Made by a program: the position numbers and the translations under genes. A stretch of 64,000 nt of DNA from Gammaproteobacteria bacterium (GTDB taxonomy: Bacteria; Pseudomonadota; Gammaproteobacteria; Pseudomonadales; Pseudohongiellaceae): the NCBI GenBank assembly GCA_021773355.1, contig JAJFKE010000049.1, forward strand, positions 62,001 to 126,000. The letters run 5' to 3'. The notes beneath the pieces are model-generated. The model made no database searches and was not told the origin of the DNA. It worked only from the letters and a program-made list of their open reading frames with translations. Positions 9,030 through 16,789 of the stretch are shown here, one piece after another. Within the stretch, counting starts at the first letter, position 1; every line of letters begins with the position of its first letter.

Positions 9030-10169
9030 TCAAATGCTGCGAGAAATTACCAATTTCATTATTTCCGATGAGCCACCGTAAATTCGTCTTACCCTTGAAT
9101 CGACGAACAGGCGGGAAATCGGATATTCTCGCATATAGCCGTAGCCACCGAAGAACTGCAGGCAATCGTCCACTAACTTGTTGCCTGTTTCTGTGCTCCA
9201 CAATTTTGCCATGGCACCTTCTTCCGCAGTCAATGCGCCTTGATTGATTTTTTGTAGGCACTGATCGAGATAGGCCCAACCCACCGCCAGACTAGTCTTC
9301 ATTTCCGCAAGTTTAAACTGGGTATTTTGAAATTCGAAAATCTGTTTGCCGAAGGCTTTGCGTTGTTTCACATATTCGACTGTCATTTCATAGGCACGCT
9401 GGGCTTCAGCGAAAGCACGGCAGGCGATGGTAATTCTTTCTCGAGGCAACTCATTCATAAGCACCACAAAACCTCGACCTTCTTGTCCCAGCAAATTGGA
9501 AACCGGCACCCGAACATCACTGAAAAACATTTCTGAAGTATCTGCTGCCTTTTGACCGATCTTGTCTAGATTACGGCCTCGCTCAAAGCCGGCGCGATCT
9601 GCTTCCACAATGATCAGGCTAATACCTTTTGAACCGGCGTTTGGATCAGTAGAGCAGGCCAGCAACACGAAATCACAATTTTGTCCGTTTGTAATAAAGG
9701 TCTTCTGACCATTGATGACATACTCATCACCATCGCGCAGCGCAGACGTGCGCACGGCTTTCAAATCACTACCACAGCCTGGCTCGGTCATGCCAATTGC
9801 TGCTATAGCTTCACCGCTGACCATCTTCGGCAGCCAATGCAGCTTTTGTTCTTCGCTGCCATTGTGCAATAAATAGTAGGAGACAATATCTGAGGACACC
9901 GAGAAGCCGACACTGGCACCACCAATGGCGTAACCAACCTCTTCTGAAAGCACCATATTGTAGAGAAAATCTGCACCAGGCCCACCGTACTGTTCAGGAA
10001 TACCACAACAATGAAATCCATGGGATCCGGCCTTCTCCCAAAAATCCCTGGGCACCACACCCTCTTGCTCCCAACGATCTATATTAGGCTCAAGCTCTTC
10101 CCGAAAGAAGCGCCTGGCATTGCTGCGAAAAAGCTCGTGGTCACTATTGAATATTTCGCGCTTATGCAT
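9030..10169 (-). CDS. Acyl-CoA dehydrogenase (LCAD/IVD-type)
   Basis: 379 residues, normal length. FAD-contact motif GMTEPGCGSD is near residue 130 and FFGGYGYMREYPISRLFVD near the C-terminus. The usual medium-chain catalytic glutamate is absent (IYGGSSEIMK), and Glu244 in ELPRERITIA is at the position used by long-chain and isovaleryl-CoA dehydrogenases. It is the promoter-proximal gene of the minus-strand catabolic operon and should perform the first oxidation of the imported acyl-CoA, complementing the Mcd-like enzyme at 4548-6209. ATG at 10169; the divergent region to thpR (10170-10332) must contain the operon promoter, but I see no convincing sigma-70 site there. Confidence 0.9.
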   Translation of the reverse strand: MHKREIFNSDHELFRSNARRFFREELEPNIDRWEQEGVVPRDFWEKAGSHGFHCCGIPEQYGGPGADFLYNMVLSEEVGYAIGGASVGFSVSSDIVSYYLLHNGSEEQKLHWLPKMVSGEAIAAIGMTEPGCGSDLKAVRTSALRDGDEYVINGQKTFITNGQNCDFVLLACSTDPNAGSKGISLIIVEADRAGFERGRNLDKIGQKAADTSEMFFSDVRVPVSNLLGQEGRGFVVLMNELPRERITIACRAFAEAQRAYEMTVEYVKQRKAFGKQIFEFQNTQFKLAEMKTSLAVGWAYLDQCLQKINQGALTAEEGAMAKLWSTETGNKLVDDCLQFFGGYGYMREYPISRLFVDSRVRRIYGGSSEIMKLVISRSI

Positions 10170-10332
10170 TTGCTGCTGTCTCTGCTCGTGAGTGATGATC
10201 TCGAATGGACCAAGAATTCTATTCGATATTGCCAGTAATTGCGATGCGCGACAGGAGTTAACTGGCGGCGTAGAATTGTGCGGAGCTTTAGTCTGCCGCT
10301 AAGCACCGCCAAAGTATAAGGCCCTGTCCTCG

Positions 10333-10923
10333 ATGGTGAAAAGAAAAGTGAAAACACCAAGAATACGTTGCTTCGTTGGCGTTGTTTTTCCCCTGTATGA
10401 AAACATTCGACCTTTGCTGCGAGACTTGGAGAGTTTAGGGAGTGAGCCGGGCCATGATTTAAGAATTGCACCGCTGGAGAATCTGCACGTCACACTAAAA
10501 TTTATTGGCGCGGTTGAACAAGATCAGATTGCTTTAGTGGATTCGATTCTACGCAGCAAAAGCAGCACACAGCACCCAGTTCAATTGCAGTGCCAGAGGA
10601 CGGGTTTGTTTAAAAATTCACTATGGATTGGTGTTAAAGAAAACGACTATTTAAAGCAAGTTGTTGCAGAGATCGATGAAGCCCTCACATTTTTGGGCAT
10701 TCCCAGCCAGACCAGGAGATTCGTGCCACATATAACGCTGGCACGATTCAACTCTTCATTGAAACAGAAGGCTACTCGACTACAGCATCAATACGCAGAA
10801 ACGCAATGGGGAGAGTTTACATTTGATCGTTATCAACTTTTCAAATCTGACACTCTAGCCGACGGCGCTCGATATACCATTCTCAACGAGTATCTGCTAT
10901 CGGCCTGGGGACCCTCTGGTTAA
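10333..10923 (+). CDS. thpR: RNA 2',3'-cyclic phosphodiesterase (2H family)
   Basis: 196 residues with the two HxTx motifs that define the 2H phosphoesterase family: HVTL at residues 52-55 and HITL at 133-136. ThpR/LigT proteins open 2',3'-cyclic phosphate ends of RNA; the cellular role is poorly defined. It stands alone on the plus strand, divergent from the catabolic operon. Its last codons and stop lie inside the left arm of a 21-bp inverted repeat (10908-10928), so the element has contributed the very end of this gene. The start ATG at 10333 has no strong Shine-Dalgarno sequence. Confidence 0.88.
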   Translation: MVKRKVKTPRIRCFVGVVFPLYENIRPLLRDLESLGSEPGHDLRIAPLENLHVTLKFIGAVEQDQIALVDSILRSKSSTQHPVQLQCQRTGLFKNSLWIGVKENDYLKQVVAEIDEALTFLGIPSQTRRFVPHITLARFNSSLKQKATRLQHQYAETQWGEFTFDRYQLFKSDTLADGARYTILNEYLLSAWGPSG

Positions 10924-11153
10924 CTCAAAACTGCCTCTGGCTTTTGGCTTGTTCCGAGGTTGAGGCGTCTCTTTGAAGGCATGCGTCGGCCTGTCGAGAA
11001 GAGACAACGAAAAGATCGGGACAAGCTGGTGCCCCGAGCGCCCATCTTCGTCGTTGCCGTTCTTGCTAAGGGAGTGACCATTAGCGGCAAACGGCGTCTA
11101 GAATCTGTACGCTTCAGGTCACGCAGAGGTGTTTGAGTTAACCAGAGGGTCCC
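10908..11153. repeat. 246-bp element bounded by perfect 21-bp inverted repeats (MITE-like)
   Basis: The arm at 10908-10928 (GGGACCCTCTGGTTAACTCAA) is one base over the display limit in length, so note only its core CCCTCTGGTTAACTC; it is matched exactly in reverse complement at 11133-11153. Weaker complementarity continues inward (CCTCTG on both sides). The interior has no credible gene: an 81-codon minus-strand frame across it shows no domain or ribosome-binding site. The element forms the 3' ends of both convergent genes, thpR and the YdeI-like gene. No clear target-site duplication is visible. A non-autonomous transposon remnant is the simplest reading; a large hairpin acting as a two-way transcription barrier is the alternative. 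Confidence 0.6.
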
Positions 11154-11158
11154 TAGCA

Positions 11159-11752
11159 TTAACAATTTTTGTACTTGTCGTGCAGTCCCACACCTTGCAA
11201 GATCAACGGCGCCGCCTTCTCAATCCTAGAGAGTCGGGCAGCGGCCTGCTTCGCTGATGCTATGTGATCAGCGTATTCACGCTGCTTGCCTGGCGTGAGA
11301 GATCTGAAGGCTGTATTCAGCTTTTTGTCCTGTTTCAAGGCAGACGCCAGTTCCGAAGATATGTTTAAAGATTTTTTGTTCGGCGCAATCTTCCTGCCAG
11401 CTCGATGATTAGCAATAGTCTCTATCACATATGAGCGCAGCAGTTTCTCATCCACCTTATCGCCGGGCCCAATTCTGAGTTGGCGCATACCCTTGGTTGT
11501 TCCCTCTTGAGCGTTTACCAATGCTGAAACCGAATCTTTAAGAAAGACTCCTTGATGAAACCAGACGGCACAGTGATTTTTGAATCCCGCAATTGAAATC
11601 AAAATTTTGTTGTCCAATGTATAGCTGGGCACACCCCACTTTACCTCTTCAATGAGTTCACTAGTCTGCAAAACTTTGCGCAGCTTTTCCAACTGCGCTG
11701 TCCATTTATCATGTTTCCTAATATAGGCATCTATTTTTTCTTTATCATTCAT
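11159..11752 (-). CDS. YdeI/OmpD-associated family protein (DUF1801 + OmdA-like)
   Basis: 197 residues. The N-terminal half is a DUF1801 (YdhG-like) domain (VKWGVPSYTL, then AVWFHQGVFL). The C-terminal part (FRSLTPGKQREYADHI, then KQAAARLSRIEK) is the helical tail seen in YdeI/OmdA proteins. Members are small cytoplasmic proteins of unclear biochemical role; YdeI has been linked to resistance to polymyxin and bacteriocin-like stress in enterobacteria. It converges on thpR and ends six bases from the inverted-repeat element. Confidence 0.8.
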   Translation of the reverse strand: MNDKEKIDAYIRKHDKWTAQLEKLRKVLQTSELIEEVKWGVPSYTLDNKILISIAGFKNHCAVWFHQGVFLKDSVSALVNAQEGTTKGMRQLRIGPGDKVDEKLLRSYVIETIANHRAGRKIAPNKKSLNISSELASALKQDKKLNTAFRSLTPGKQREYADHIASAKQAAARLSRIEKAAPLILQGVGLHDKYKNC

Positions 11753-11792
11753 CTGGCTAGCCCTCCAAAAATATTCTCACGCAATCTTCTAA

Positions 11793-12320
11793 CTAGTCCA
11801 CATAGTCACTATTTATCAAAGAGTTCAGCACATGATCTTCCCATTTACCATCTATCTTCAAATAACGTTTCGCATATCCTTCTCGTTCGAAACCCAAACT
11901 CTTCAGCAGAGCGGCCGACCTTTCATTTTCCGGCATATAGTTCGCCAGGATTCGATGAAGTTTCAGGTCAATAAATGCATAGCGGATGGCGTGCTGCACA
12001 ATTTCTTTCATCTTGCCCTGTCCTTCAAATTTTCGATCAATCGAATAACCGATGTGACAAGACTGGAAGACACCGCGGACTATATTACTGATTGAACAAG
12101 TACCAATAACCAGTGAAGCTGACTCGTTCGTGCCAATAAAATGTGCGGAGTTTCCACCTTCAAAATCCTGCTCTCTTTCCGCAAGACGCAGTGCCCAACT
12201 GGTAAGGGAGTGATGTGTTATCGGTACAGAAGGGCTCCATTTTTTCAGATGAGATTCATTCGCCTGATAATAGTTTGCCAGAATAATTTCATGTCCGGGT
12301 TTGCTTCGAACTATTTCCAT
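11793..12320 (-). CDS. GNAT N-acetyltransferase, RimJ/RimL-like
   Basis: 175 residues. The acetyl-CoA binding region (YSIDRKFEGQGKMKEIV) and the RimJ-type C-terminus (NERSAALLKSLGFEREGYAKRY starts near residue 140) are visible. RimJ relatives acetylate protein N-termini, including ribosomal S5, but many act on small molecules. The start overlaps the end of the upstream GNAT gene by ten bases, indicating translational coupling. Confidence 0.8.
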   Translation of the reverse strand: MEIVRSKPGHEIILANYYQANESHLKKWSPSVPITHHSLTSWALRLAEREQDFEGGNSAHFIGTNESASLVIGTCSISNIVRGVFQSCHIGYSIDRKFEGQGKMKEIVQHAIRYAFIDLKLHRILANYMPENERSAALLKSLGFEREGYAKRYLKIDGKWEDHVLNSLINSDYVD

Positions 12321-12808
12321 CGCCGACTTTGCAATCTCTTTAACATAAGCAGGGCGTCTTCACCCATGTGAGTAAATTCTTGTAACGATTGCCAACCTAA
12401 CTTTGCGTACAAACCGCCCTGACGACTAATTGTTTGTAGATAGAGATGGGGCAGACCCATGTCACTCGCTATCTGCTCAATTTGCAGGGTCAAAGCGCTG
12501 GCAATTTGCGTACCGCGGAAACTCTCTTCCACAAAAACGCTTCCTACCCAATATTGGCAATCGGGGAAAATATCCACCAACTCTTGCTGTTTCAGGGCAG
12601 CCGTTCCTACAGGCTGGCCGTCGACGGTTGCCAGGATATGGATGGGTAGTTCCGTTTTGCTTAGGGATACACGCAATTGGGTGATGGCATTTTCGATGTC
12701 ATCACCCATTCTGTCCCCCCAAACAGTTCGCCACCAGTCGATTACCAGAGGCACATCATCGGGTCGGTCAAATAAGAACTCGAATTCCACCGATTTATTC
12801 CTGAGCAT
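12311..12808 (-). CDS. GNAT N-acetyltransferase
   Basis: 165 residues. The GNAT core is visible as GTAALKQQEL, the strand WVGSVFVEESFRGTQIASAL with the pyrophosphate-binding turn, and LYLQTISRQGGLYAKLGW, a typical C-terminal GNAT motif. The substrate cannot be predicted. It is co-transcribed with the RimJ-like gene at 11793-12320, which it overlaps by ten bases. Confidence 0.8.
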   Translation of the reverse strand: MLRNKSVEFEFLFDRPDDVPLVIDWWRTVWGDRMGDDIENAITQLRVSLSKTELPIHILATVDGQPVGTAALKQQELVDIFPDCQYWVGSVFVEESFRGTQIASALTLQIEQIASDMGLPHLYLQTISRQGGLYAKLGWQSLQEFTHMGEDALLMLKRLQSRRWK

Positions 12809-13163
12809 TTTCTTTACACAGACAAGGGTAGCTCATCTGTCTTAGCCTAAAAATACGCTGGCTTGGAAGCATAGATCAAGAAGTTTGTGGCAATTATCCC
12901 AACTCTTAATCGAGATGGCCGAATTGGGTTTGTTCGACTTCAGTGCTAATTCTACAAATTCAGGCTACAGAGTCGTCACAATTCAGCTAGAACGGCATGG
13001 AAAGTCCAGCATTAGTGTGGCTGCCTGACGAATCGGATAGTTTTTGCTTGAGCTTTACCTGCAAAATATAGGAGACTCAAAACACCTGCTAAGGCCATGC
13101 GGCCGCTGTCGGAGTGAGAATTGATTTCCTGGCTACACAGTCCTGATCTAACGGTGAATTAAA
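12809..13163. other. Intergenic region upstream of the hybrid sensor kinase
   Basis: A 355-bp gap between divergently read genes. No gene or RNA was recognised. A weak sigma-70-like pair may drive the sensor kinase: TTGCTT at 13044-13049 and TATAGG at 13067-13072, separated by 17 bases. The match is poor at both boxes. Confidence 0.35.
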
Positions 13164-15464
13164 TTGGCAACTGACAGCACCACAAACTCTGTTACCACGA
13201 CAACCGACTGGCAGCAAATAGACCCCCGAGAATTCCGTCGCGAGCAGATAAAAATGTTATGGGGGCATTTGCCTCTGATCCTCCTGGCAGACGTGGCAGC
13301 AGGGTCTTTTCTTCTACTTATTCTGGTCACCACGGCTTATAACCCCACATCGTTTATTTGGTACGGGATATTAGTCGTCAGCACTGCTGTCCGCGCCCTA
13401 ATTACCTACCGCCACAATCAGAAGCCTTCTACTGCTCACAACTATAATTCTGATTGGCAGTTTCTAATTATTGGCGCTGGCTTGTCCGGCTGCATTTGGG
13501 GTGCTTCGTCTTTTGTCTTACCAGCCAACTCATCTTTTGTTCACACGGCGCTGATCAGTCTGTGGCTAGCCGGCATGCTCGCTGGAGCAGCCACCACTAT
13601 GTCAGTGCTGCGGGAAGTGTTCTTTAGCTTTGCCCTTCCGGCCACGGCTATCTATATCACCTATATCTTCCTGCGTATCACTGAAAACCAGATTCCTCTG
13701 GGCGGTGGCTATTTAATTTTCGTCGCCTTCATAATTCCAATAGCAATGCGAATCGCTGGCGATTTTAGACATAGCATTCGACTTACGCTGCAAAATAGAA
13801 ATCTGCAGGAAAAATTGAAAGCAGATGCCTCCAATCTACTAGATAAAGAAGAAGAGCTAGCGAAACAACGCAGACGCCAGGCGGCCTTGCAATCTCAAAA
13901 AGCCCATGTCGATGAAAAACTGAAGGCTGCCGATGAGGATCGCCTACTTCTTCTTGACGCCGTGCAGGAGGGTATCTTTGGAATCAGCAATGTTGGATCG
14001 ATAACCTTCATTAATAAGTCTGCCCTTAGGGTATTGGAATATGAGGAAGATGAAGTCATCGGTATGAGTGCGACTCAACTCATTTGTCCTGTACTAGATT
14101 CCCCTGACAGTATTACCAAGCCGAATAAGGCAATACTAACTTCCTACCTTATAGGTCGGCCGGCTGAAGTTATCGATAGTGCCTTCACCGGAAAAAATGG
14201 GCGTTTAGTGCCAGTGCGTTTCTCTAGCGAACCTATCGAGAAAGAAGGAAGGATTATCGGTGCTGTAGTTAGTTTCGCAGATATTTCCAAACAAAAAGAA
14301 ATGGAGAATATGCTCATACAATCACAAAAGATGGAGGCGATTGGTCGATTAACCGGCGGTGTTTCTCATGACTTCAATAACCTACTAACAGTTATCATGG
14401 GAAATCTGCAGTTCCTACAACATCTATTAGCCGATAACGAAAAAGCAATTGGCCTGATCAATAAGGTCATGAATGCCGCCAAGAACGGCGCCGAGCTCAA
14501 CAATCGACTCCTTAGTTTTTCCAGAGAACAGGCGCTAACAACAAGTCCGGTTGATATCGGCGAGGTACTGAAGGAGATGCATGAGTTTCTACACCGGGTT
14601 CTAGGTGAAGATATTGATCTTAAAATGGACTATTTAGACCAGAACTGTATCGCCATTACCGATCGCACACAATTGGAGAACGGCATACTCAATCTCTGTG
14701 TCAATGCAAAAGATGCGATGCCAAACGGTGGAAAGTTATCCATAGGCGCAAAAACCGTGCGGCTCGCCGAATCTCACCTGGGGCATGAAAGCAGCAATGA
14801 GTTGCAAGATTACGTGGAACTTACTATCTCTGATAATGGCACAGGCATACCGCTAGATATTCAGAAAAAAATCTTCGAGCCGTTTTTCACTACCAAGGAA
14901 AAAAATCAGGGCACTGGCCTGGGTCTTAGCACAGTGTATGGGTTCTTACGGCAATGTGGTGGCAATATTACTGTCGATAGCAGACCGGGAGAAGGGACCA
15001 CTTTTCGCCTATTCCTGCCCATAACGGCGGAACTAACGGCAGCACCGGAGCCGCTGAAGATTGTTAGAAGCGAGCAATCTACTTATGAAGGCAAGATATT
15101 AGTCGTCGAGGATGACGAGAGTGTACGAGAAGTAGCGAGCCACATGCTGCAATCTGCCGGCTTCGAAGTTATTACCGCACACAATGGTAGTTCCGGGCTA
15201 CGCGAATTCAAAACCAACCCCGATATCGATTTGGTATTTTCCGATGTAATCATGCCAGGTGGCATGACCGGCGTTGAACTGGCAGCAACTATTGCCGAGC
15301 TATCTCCGGATATGCCAATACTGCTGGCGACCGGCTATGCGGAGAAAGAATTGAAAGATCAGATGGTGGATCAGAAAAATGTTGTCCTGGTTGCAAAGCC
15401 CTACGATACCAATGAGTTGCCCGATCTAATTAACTCGATGATGTTACAGGGAAAAGCGCAATAG
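13164..15464 (+). CDS. Hybrid sensor histidine kinase (membrane sensor, PAS, HisKA, HATPase, receiver)
   Basis: 766 residues. About six hydrophobic segments occupy residues 36-200 (MASE-like sensor), followed by a charged helix to 260, a PAS domain about 262-375, and a HisKA domain with His402 in GGVSHDFNNLL. The ATPase domain shows the N box (NLCVNAKDAM), DNGTGI and GTGLGL. A receiver domain follows with phospho-acceptor Asp694 in FSDVIMPG. The start is taken as the TTG at 13164 with a weak GGTGA upstream; the next ATG is at residue 31. No response regulator or phosphotransfer protein lies next to it, so the output partner is elsewhere. The signal is unknown. Confidence 0.88.
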   Translation: MATDSTTNSVTTTTDWQQIDPREFRREQIKMLWGHLPLILLADVAAGSFLLLILVTTAYNPTSFIWYGILVVSTAVRALITYRHNQKPSTAHNYNSDWQFLIIGAGLSGCIWGASSFVLPANSSFVHTALISLWLAGMLAGAATTMSVLREVFFSFALPATAIYITYIFLRITENQIPLGGGYLIFVAFIIPIAMRIAGDFRHSIRLTLQNRNLQEKLKADASNLLDKEEELAKQRRRQAALQSQKAHVDEKLKAADEDRLLLLDAVQEGIFGISNVGSITFINKSALRVLEYEEDEVIGMSATQLICPVLDSPDSITKPNKAILTSYLIGRPAEVIDSAFTGKNGRLVPVRFSSEPIEKEGRIIGAVVSFADISKQKEMENMLIQSQKMEAIGRLTGGVSHDFNNLLTVIMGNLQFLQHLLADNEKAIGLINKVMNAAKNGAELNNRLLSFSREQALTTSPVDIGEVLKEMHEFLHRVLGEDIDLKMDYLDQNCIAITDRTQLENGILNLCVNAKDAMPNGGKLSIGAKTVRLAESHLGHESSNELQDYVELTISDNGTGIPLDIQKKIFEPFFTTKEKNQGTGLGLSTVYGFLRQCGGNITVDSRPGEGTTFRLFLPITAELTAAPEPLKIVRSEQSTYEGKILVVEDDESVREVASHMLQSAGFEVITAHNGSSGLREFKTNPDIDLVFSDVIMPGGMTGVELAATIAELSPDMPILLATGYAEKELKDQMVDQKNVVLVAKPYDTNELPDLINSMMLQGKAQ

Positions 15465-15499
15465 CAGGAGACAATTATTTACGCCATTTTCACTCAGCC

Positions 15500-16756
15500 C
15501 TATCGTCGTTCCACAATAGCCTTATCCACCATCTCACTAAAGATTTCGCGAAAGCCTCCACCACTGGAAGGTGATACCTGTGCCATGATCACGATGATAG
15601 TGGACTGTTTCGGATCGATGAAGTAACGCGTGGCGGCGGAGCCATCCCACCAGATAGTGCCTTCGGAAACTGGAAAACTATAAGCACTGGGGTCTAACAC
15701 AAGATTGAATCCACCCAATGTCCAGGCTGAACCTAACCAATAGCCGCGATCTCCTATTGGCATAGCCTGATCTGGCACACCGTTCTGGTACATCAGTGCT
15801 GCCGTTTCCGGCTTGAGTATGGTTTTTCCTTTGAAGCTTCCTCTATCCAAAACCATTTGTGAGAAATTGAGAAAGTCAGGAACGGTTGAAAGAAGTCCTA
15901 CACCTCCTTCTATCAGCTTGGGCCGCGTTGTCCACGGCACAGATTCGATTTTGTAAGGCTGCAGTTTTCCATCGATGGGCCGGTACAGTTCAGCCAGACG
16001 TTCAGCATCGGCTCCCTCTGCCCAAAACATGGTGCTATTCATTTCTAAAGGATCAAGAATATTTTCTTGTAAGTAATCTTCAAAAGCCTGGCCCGACCAG
16101 ACCTCGATCAACTTGCCTAATATGGTCGCATGAATACCATAACGAAACTGTGTGCCCGGATCTTGAAACAATGGCACACGCGCTGCATTGGATACCATTT
16201 GGTCTAATGTAATGTTCTTATCTCTAACATTGTTGGCTCTATAAAGAGCCGAACTGCGACTACCCAAACCTGAGGTATGGGTTAACAAATTGGCAACCGT
16301 AATGTCGCCGCTTCTTGCTTTGGTTTGTGAACTATCGGTACTGGAGGAATCAAGCAGCACACGTTGTTGTTCAAACTCAGTTAGATACATTTTGATGGGA
16401 TCATCTAGTTTGAACTTCCCCTGTTCATACAATTTCAGAACAGCTGCACTGGTTATTTCTCTAGTCATTGAATAAATACGAAACAAGGCATCGTCTTGCA
16501 TGGGCTTGCGACTGAGCAGATTCATTTGCCCAAGCGATTCGAAATACACCAGCTTGCCATCTCTGGCAACGGCTGCAACAACACCGGATATTTCGCCATC
16601 ATCTATATGCTTCTGTAAGCGTGCTGTCGCCTGCGCAAGAGCCGCCGAGGACATGCCGACAGATTCTGGCTGTGCTAATTCCTGCGCCCTAACAAAGATT
16701 GCCGGACAAAACAGCAAGCTAAGCAGAAAAAACTTGCTTAAAAAATTCTTGTTCAT
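15500..16756 (-). CDS. Beta-lactamase-fold serine hydrolase (class C/esterase-like), secreted
   Basis: 418 residues with a signal peptide (cleaved after ...FVRA) and the class C beta-lactamase/EstB fold. The nucleophile motif reads SMTR (in RIYSMTREITSAAV) instead of SxxK, so the usual general-base lysine is arginine. The second motif is RYGIHATILG (Tyr retained), and the third region is WWDGSAATRYF. Such proteins act as periplasmic esterases, peptidases or transacylases. The arginine makes activity uncertain. It is followed 33 bp away by the DUF885 lipoprotein gene on the same strand, likely one transcript. Confidence 0.82.
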   Translation of the reverse strand: MNKNFLSKFFLLSLLFCPAIFVRAQELAQPESVGMSSAALAQATARLQKHIDDGEISGVVAAVARDGKLVYFESLGQMNLLSRKPMQDDALFRIYSMTREITSAAVLKLYEQGKFKLDDPIKMYLTEFEQQRVLLDSSSTDSSQTKARSGDITVANLLTHTSGLGSRSSALYRANNVRDKNITLDQMVSNAARVPLFQDPGTQFRYGIHATILGKLIEVWSGQAFEDYLQENILDPLEMNSTMFWAEGADAERLAELYRPIDGKLQPYKIESVPWTTRPKLIEGGVGLLSTVPDFLNFSQMVLDRGSFKGKTILKPETAALMYQNGVPDQAMPIGDRGYWLGSAWTLGGFNLVLDPSAYSFPVSEGTIWWDGSAATRYFIDPKQSTIIVIMAQVSPSSGGGFREIFSEMVDKAIVERR

Positions 16757-16789
16757 GTAAATTCCTGATTCTTTTGCAGCATTACCAAT

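Noticed and set aside
10920..11165. 81-codon minus-strand frame inside the inverted-repeat element
   Set aside because: No ribosome-binding site, no recognisable domain, basic and low-complexity composition; it merely runs through the element.
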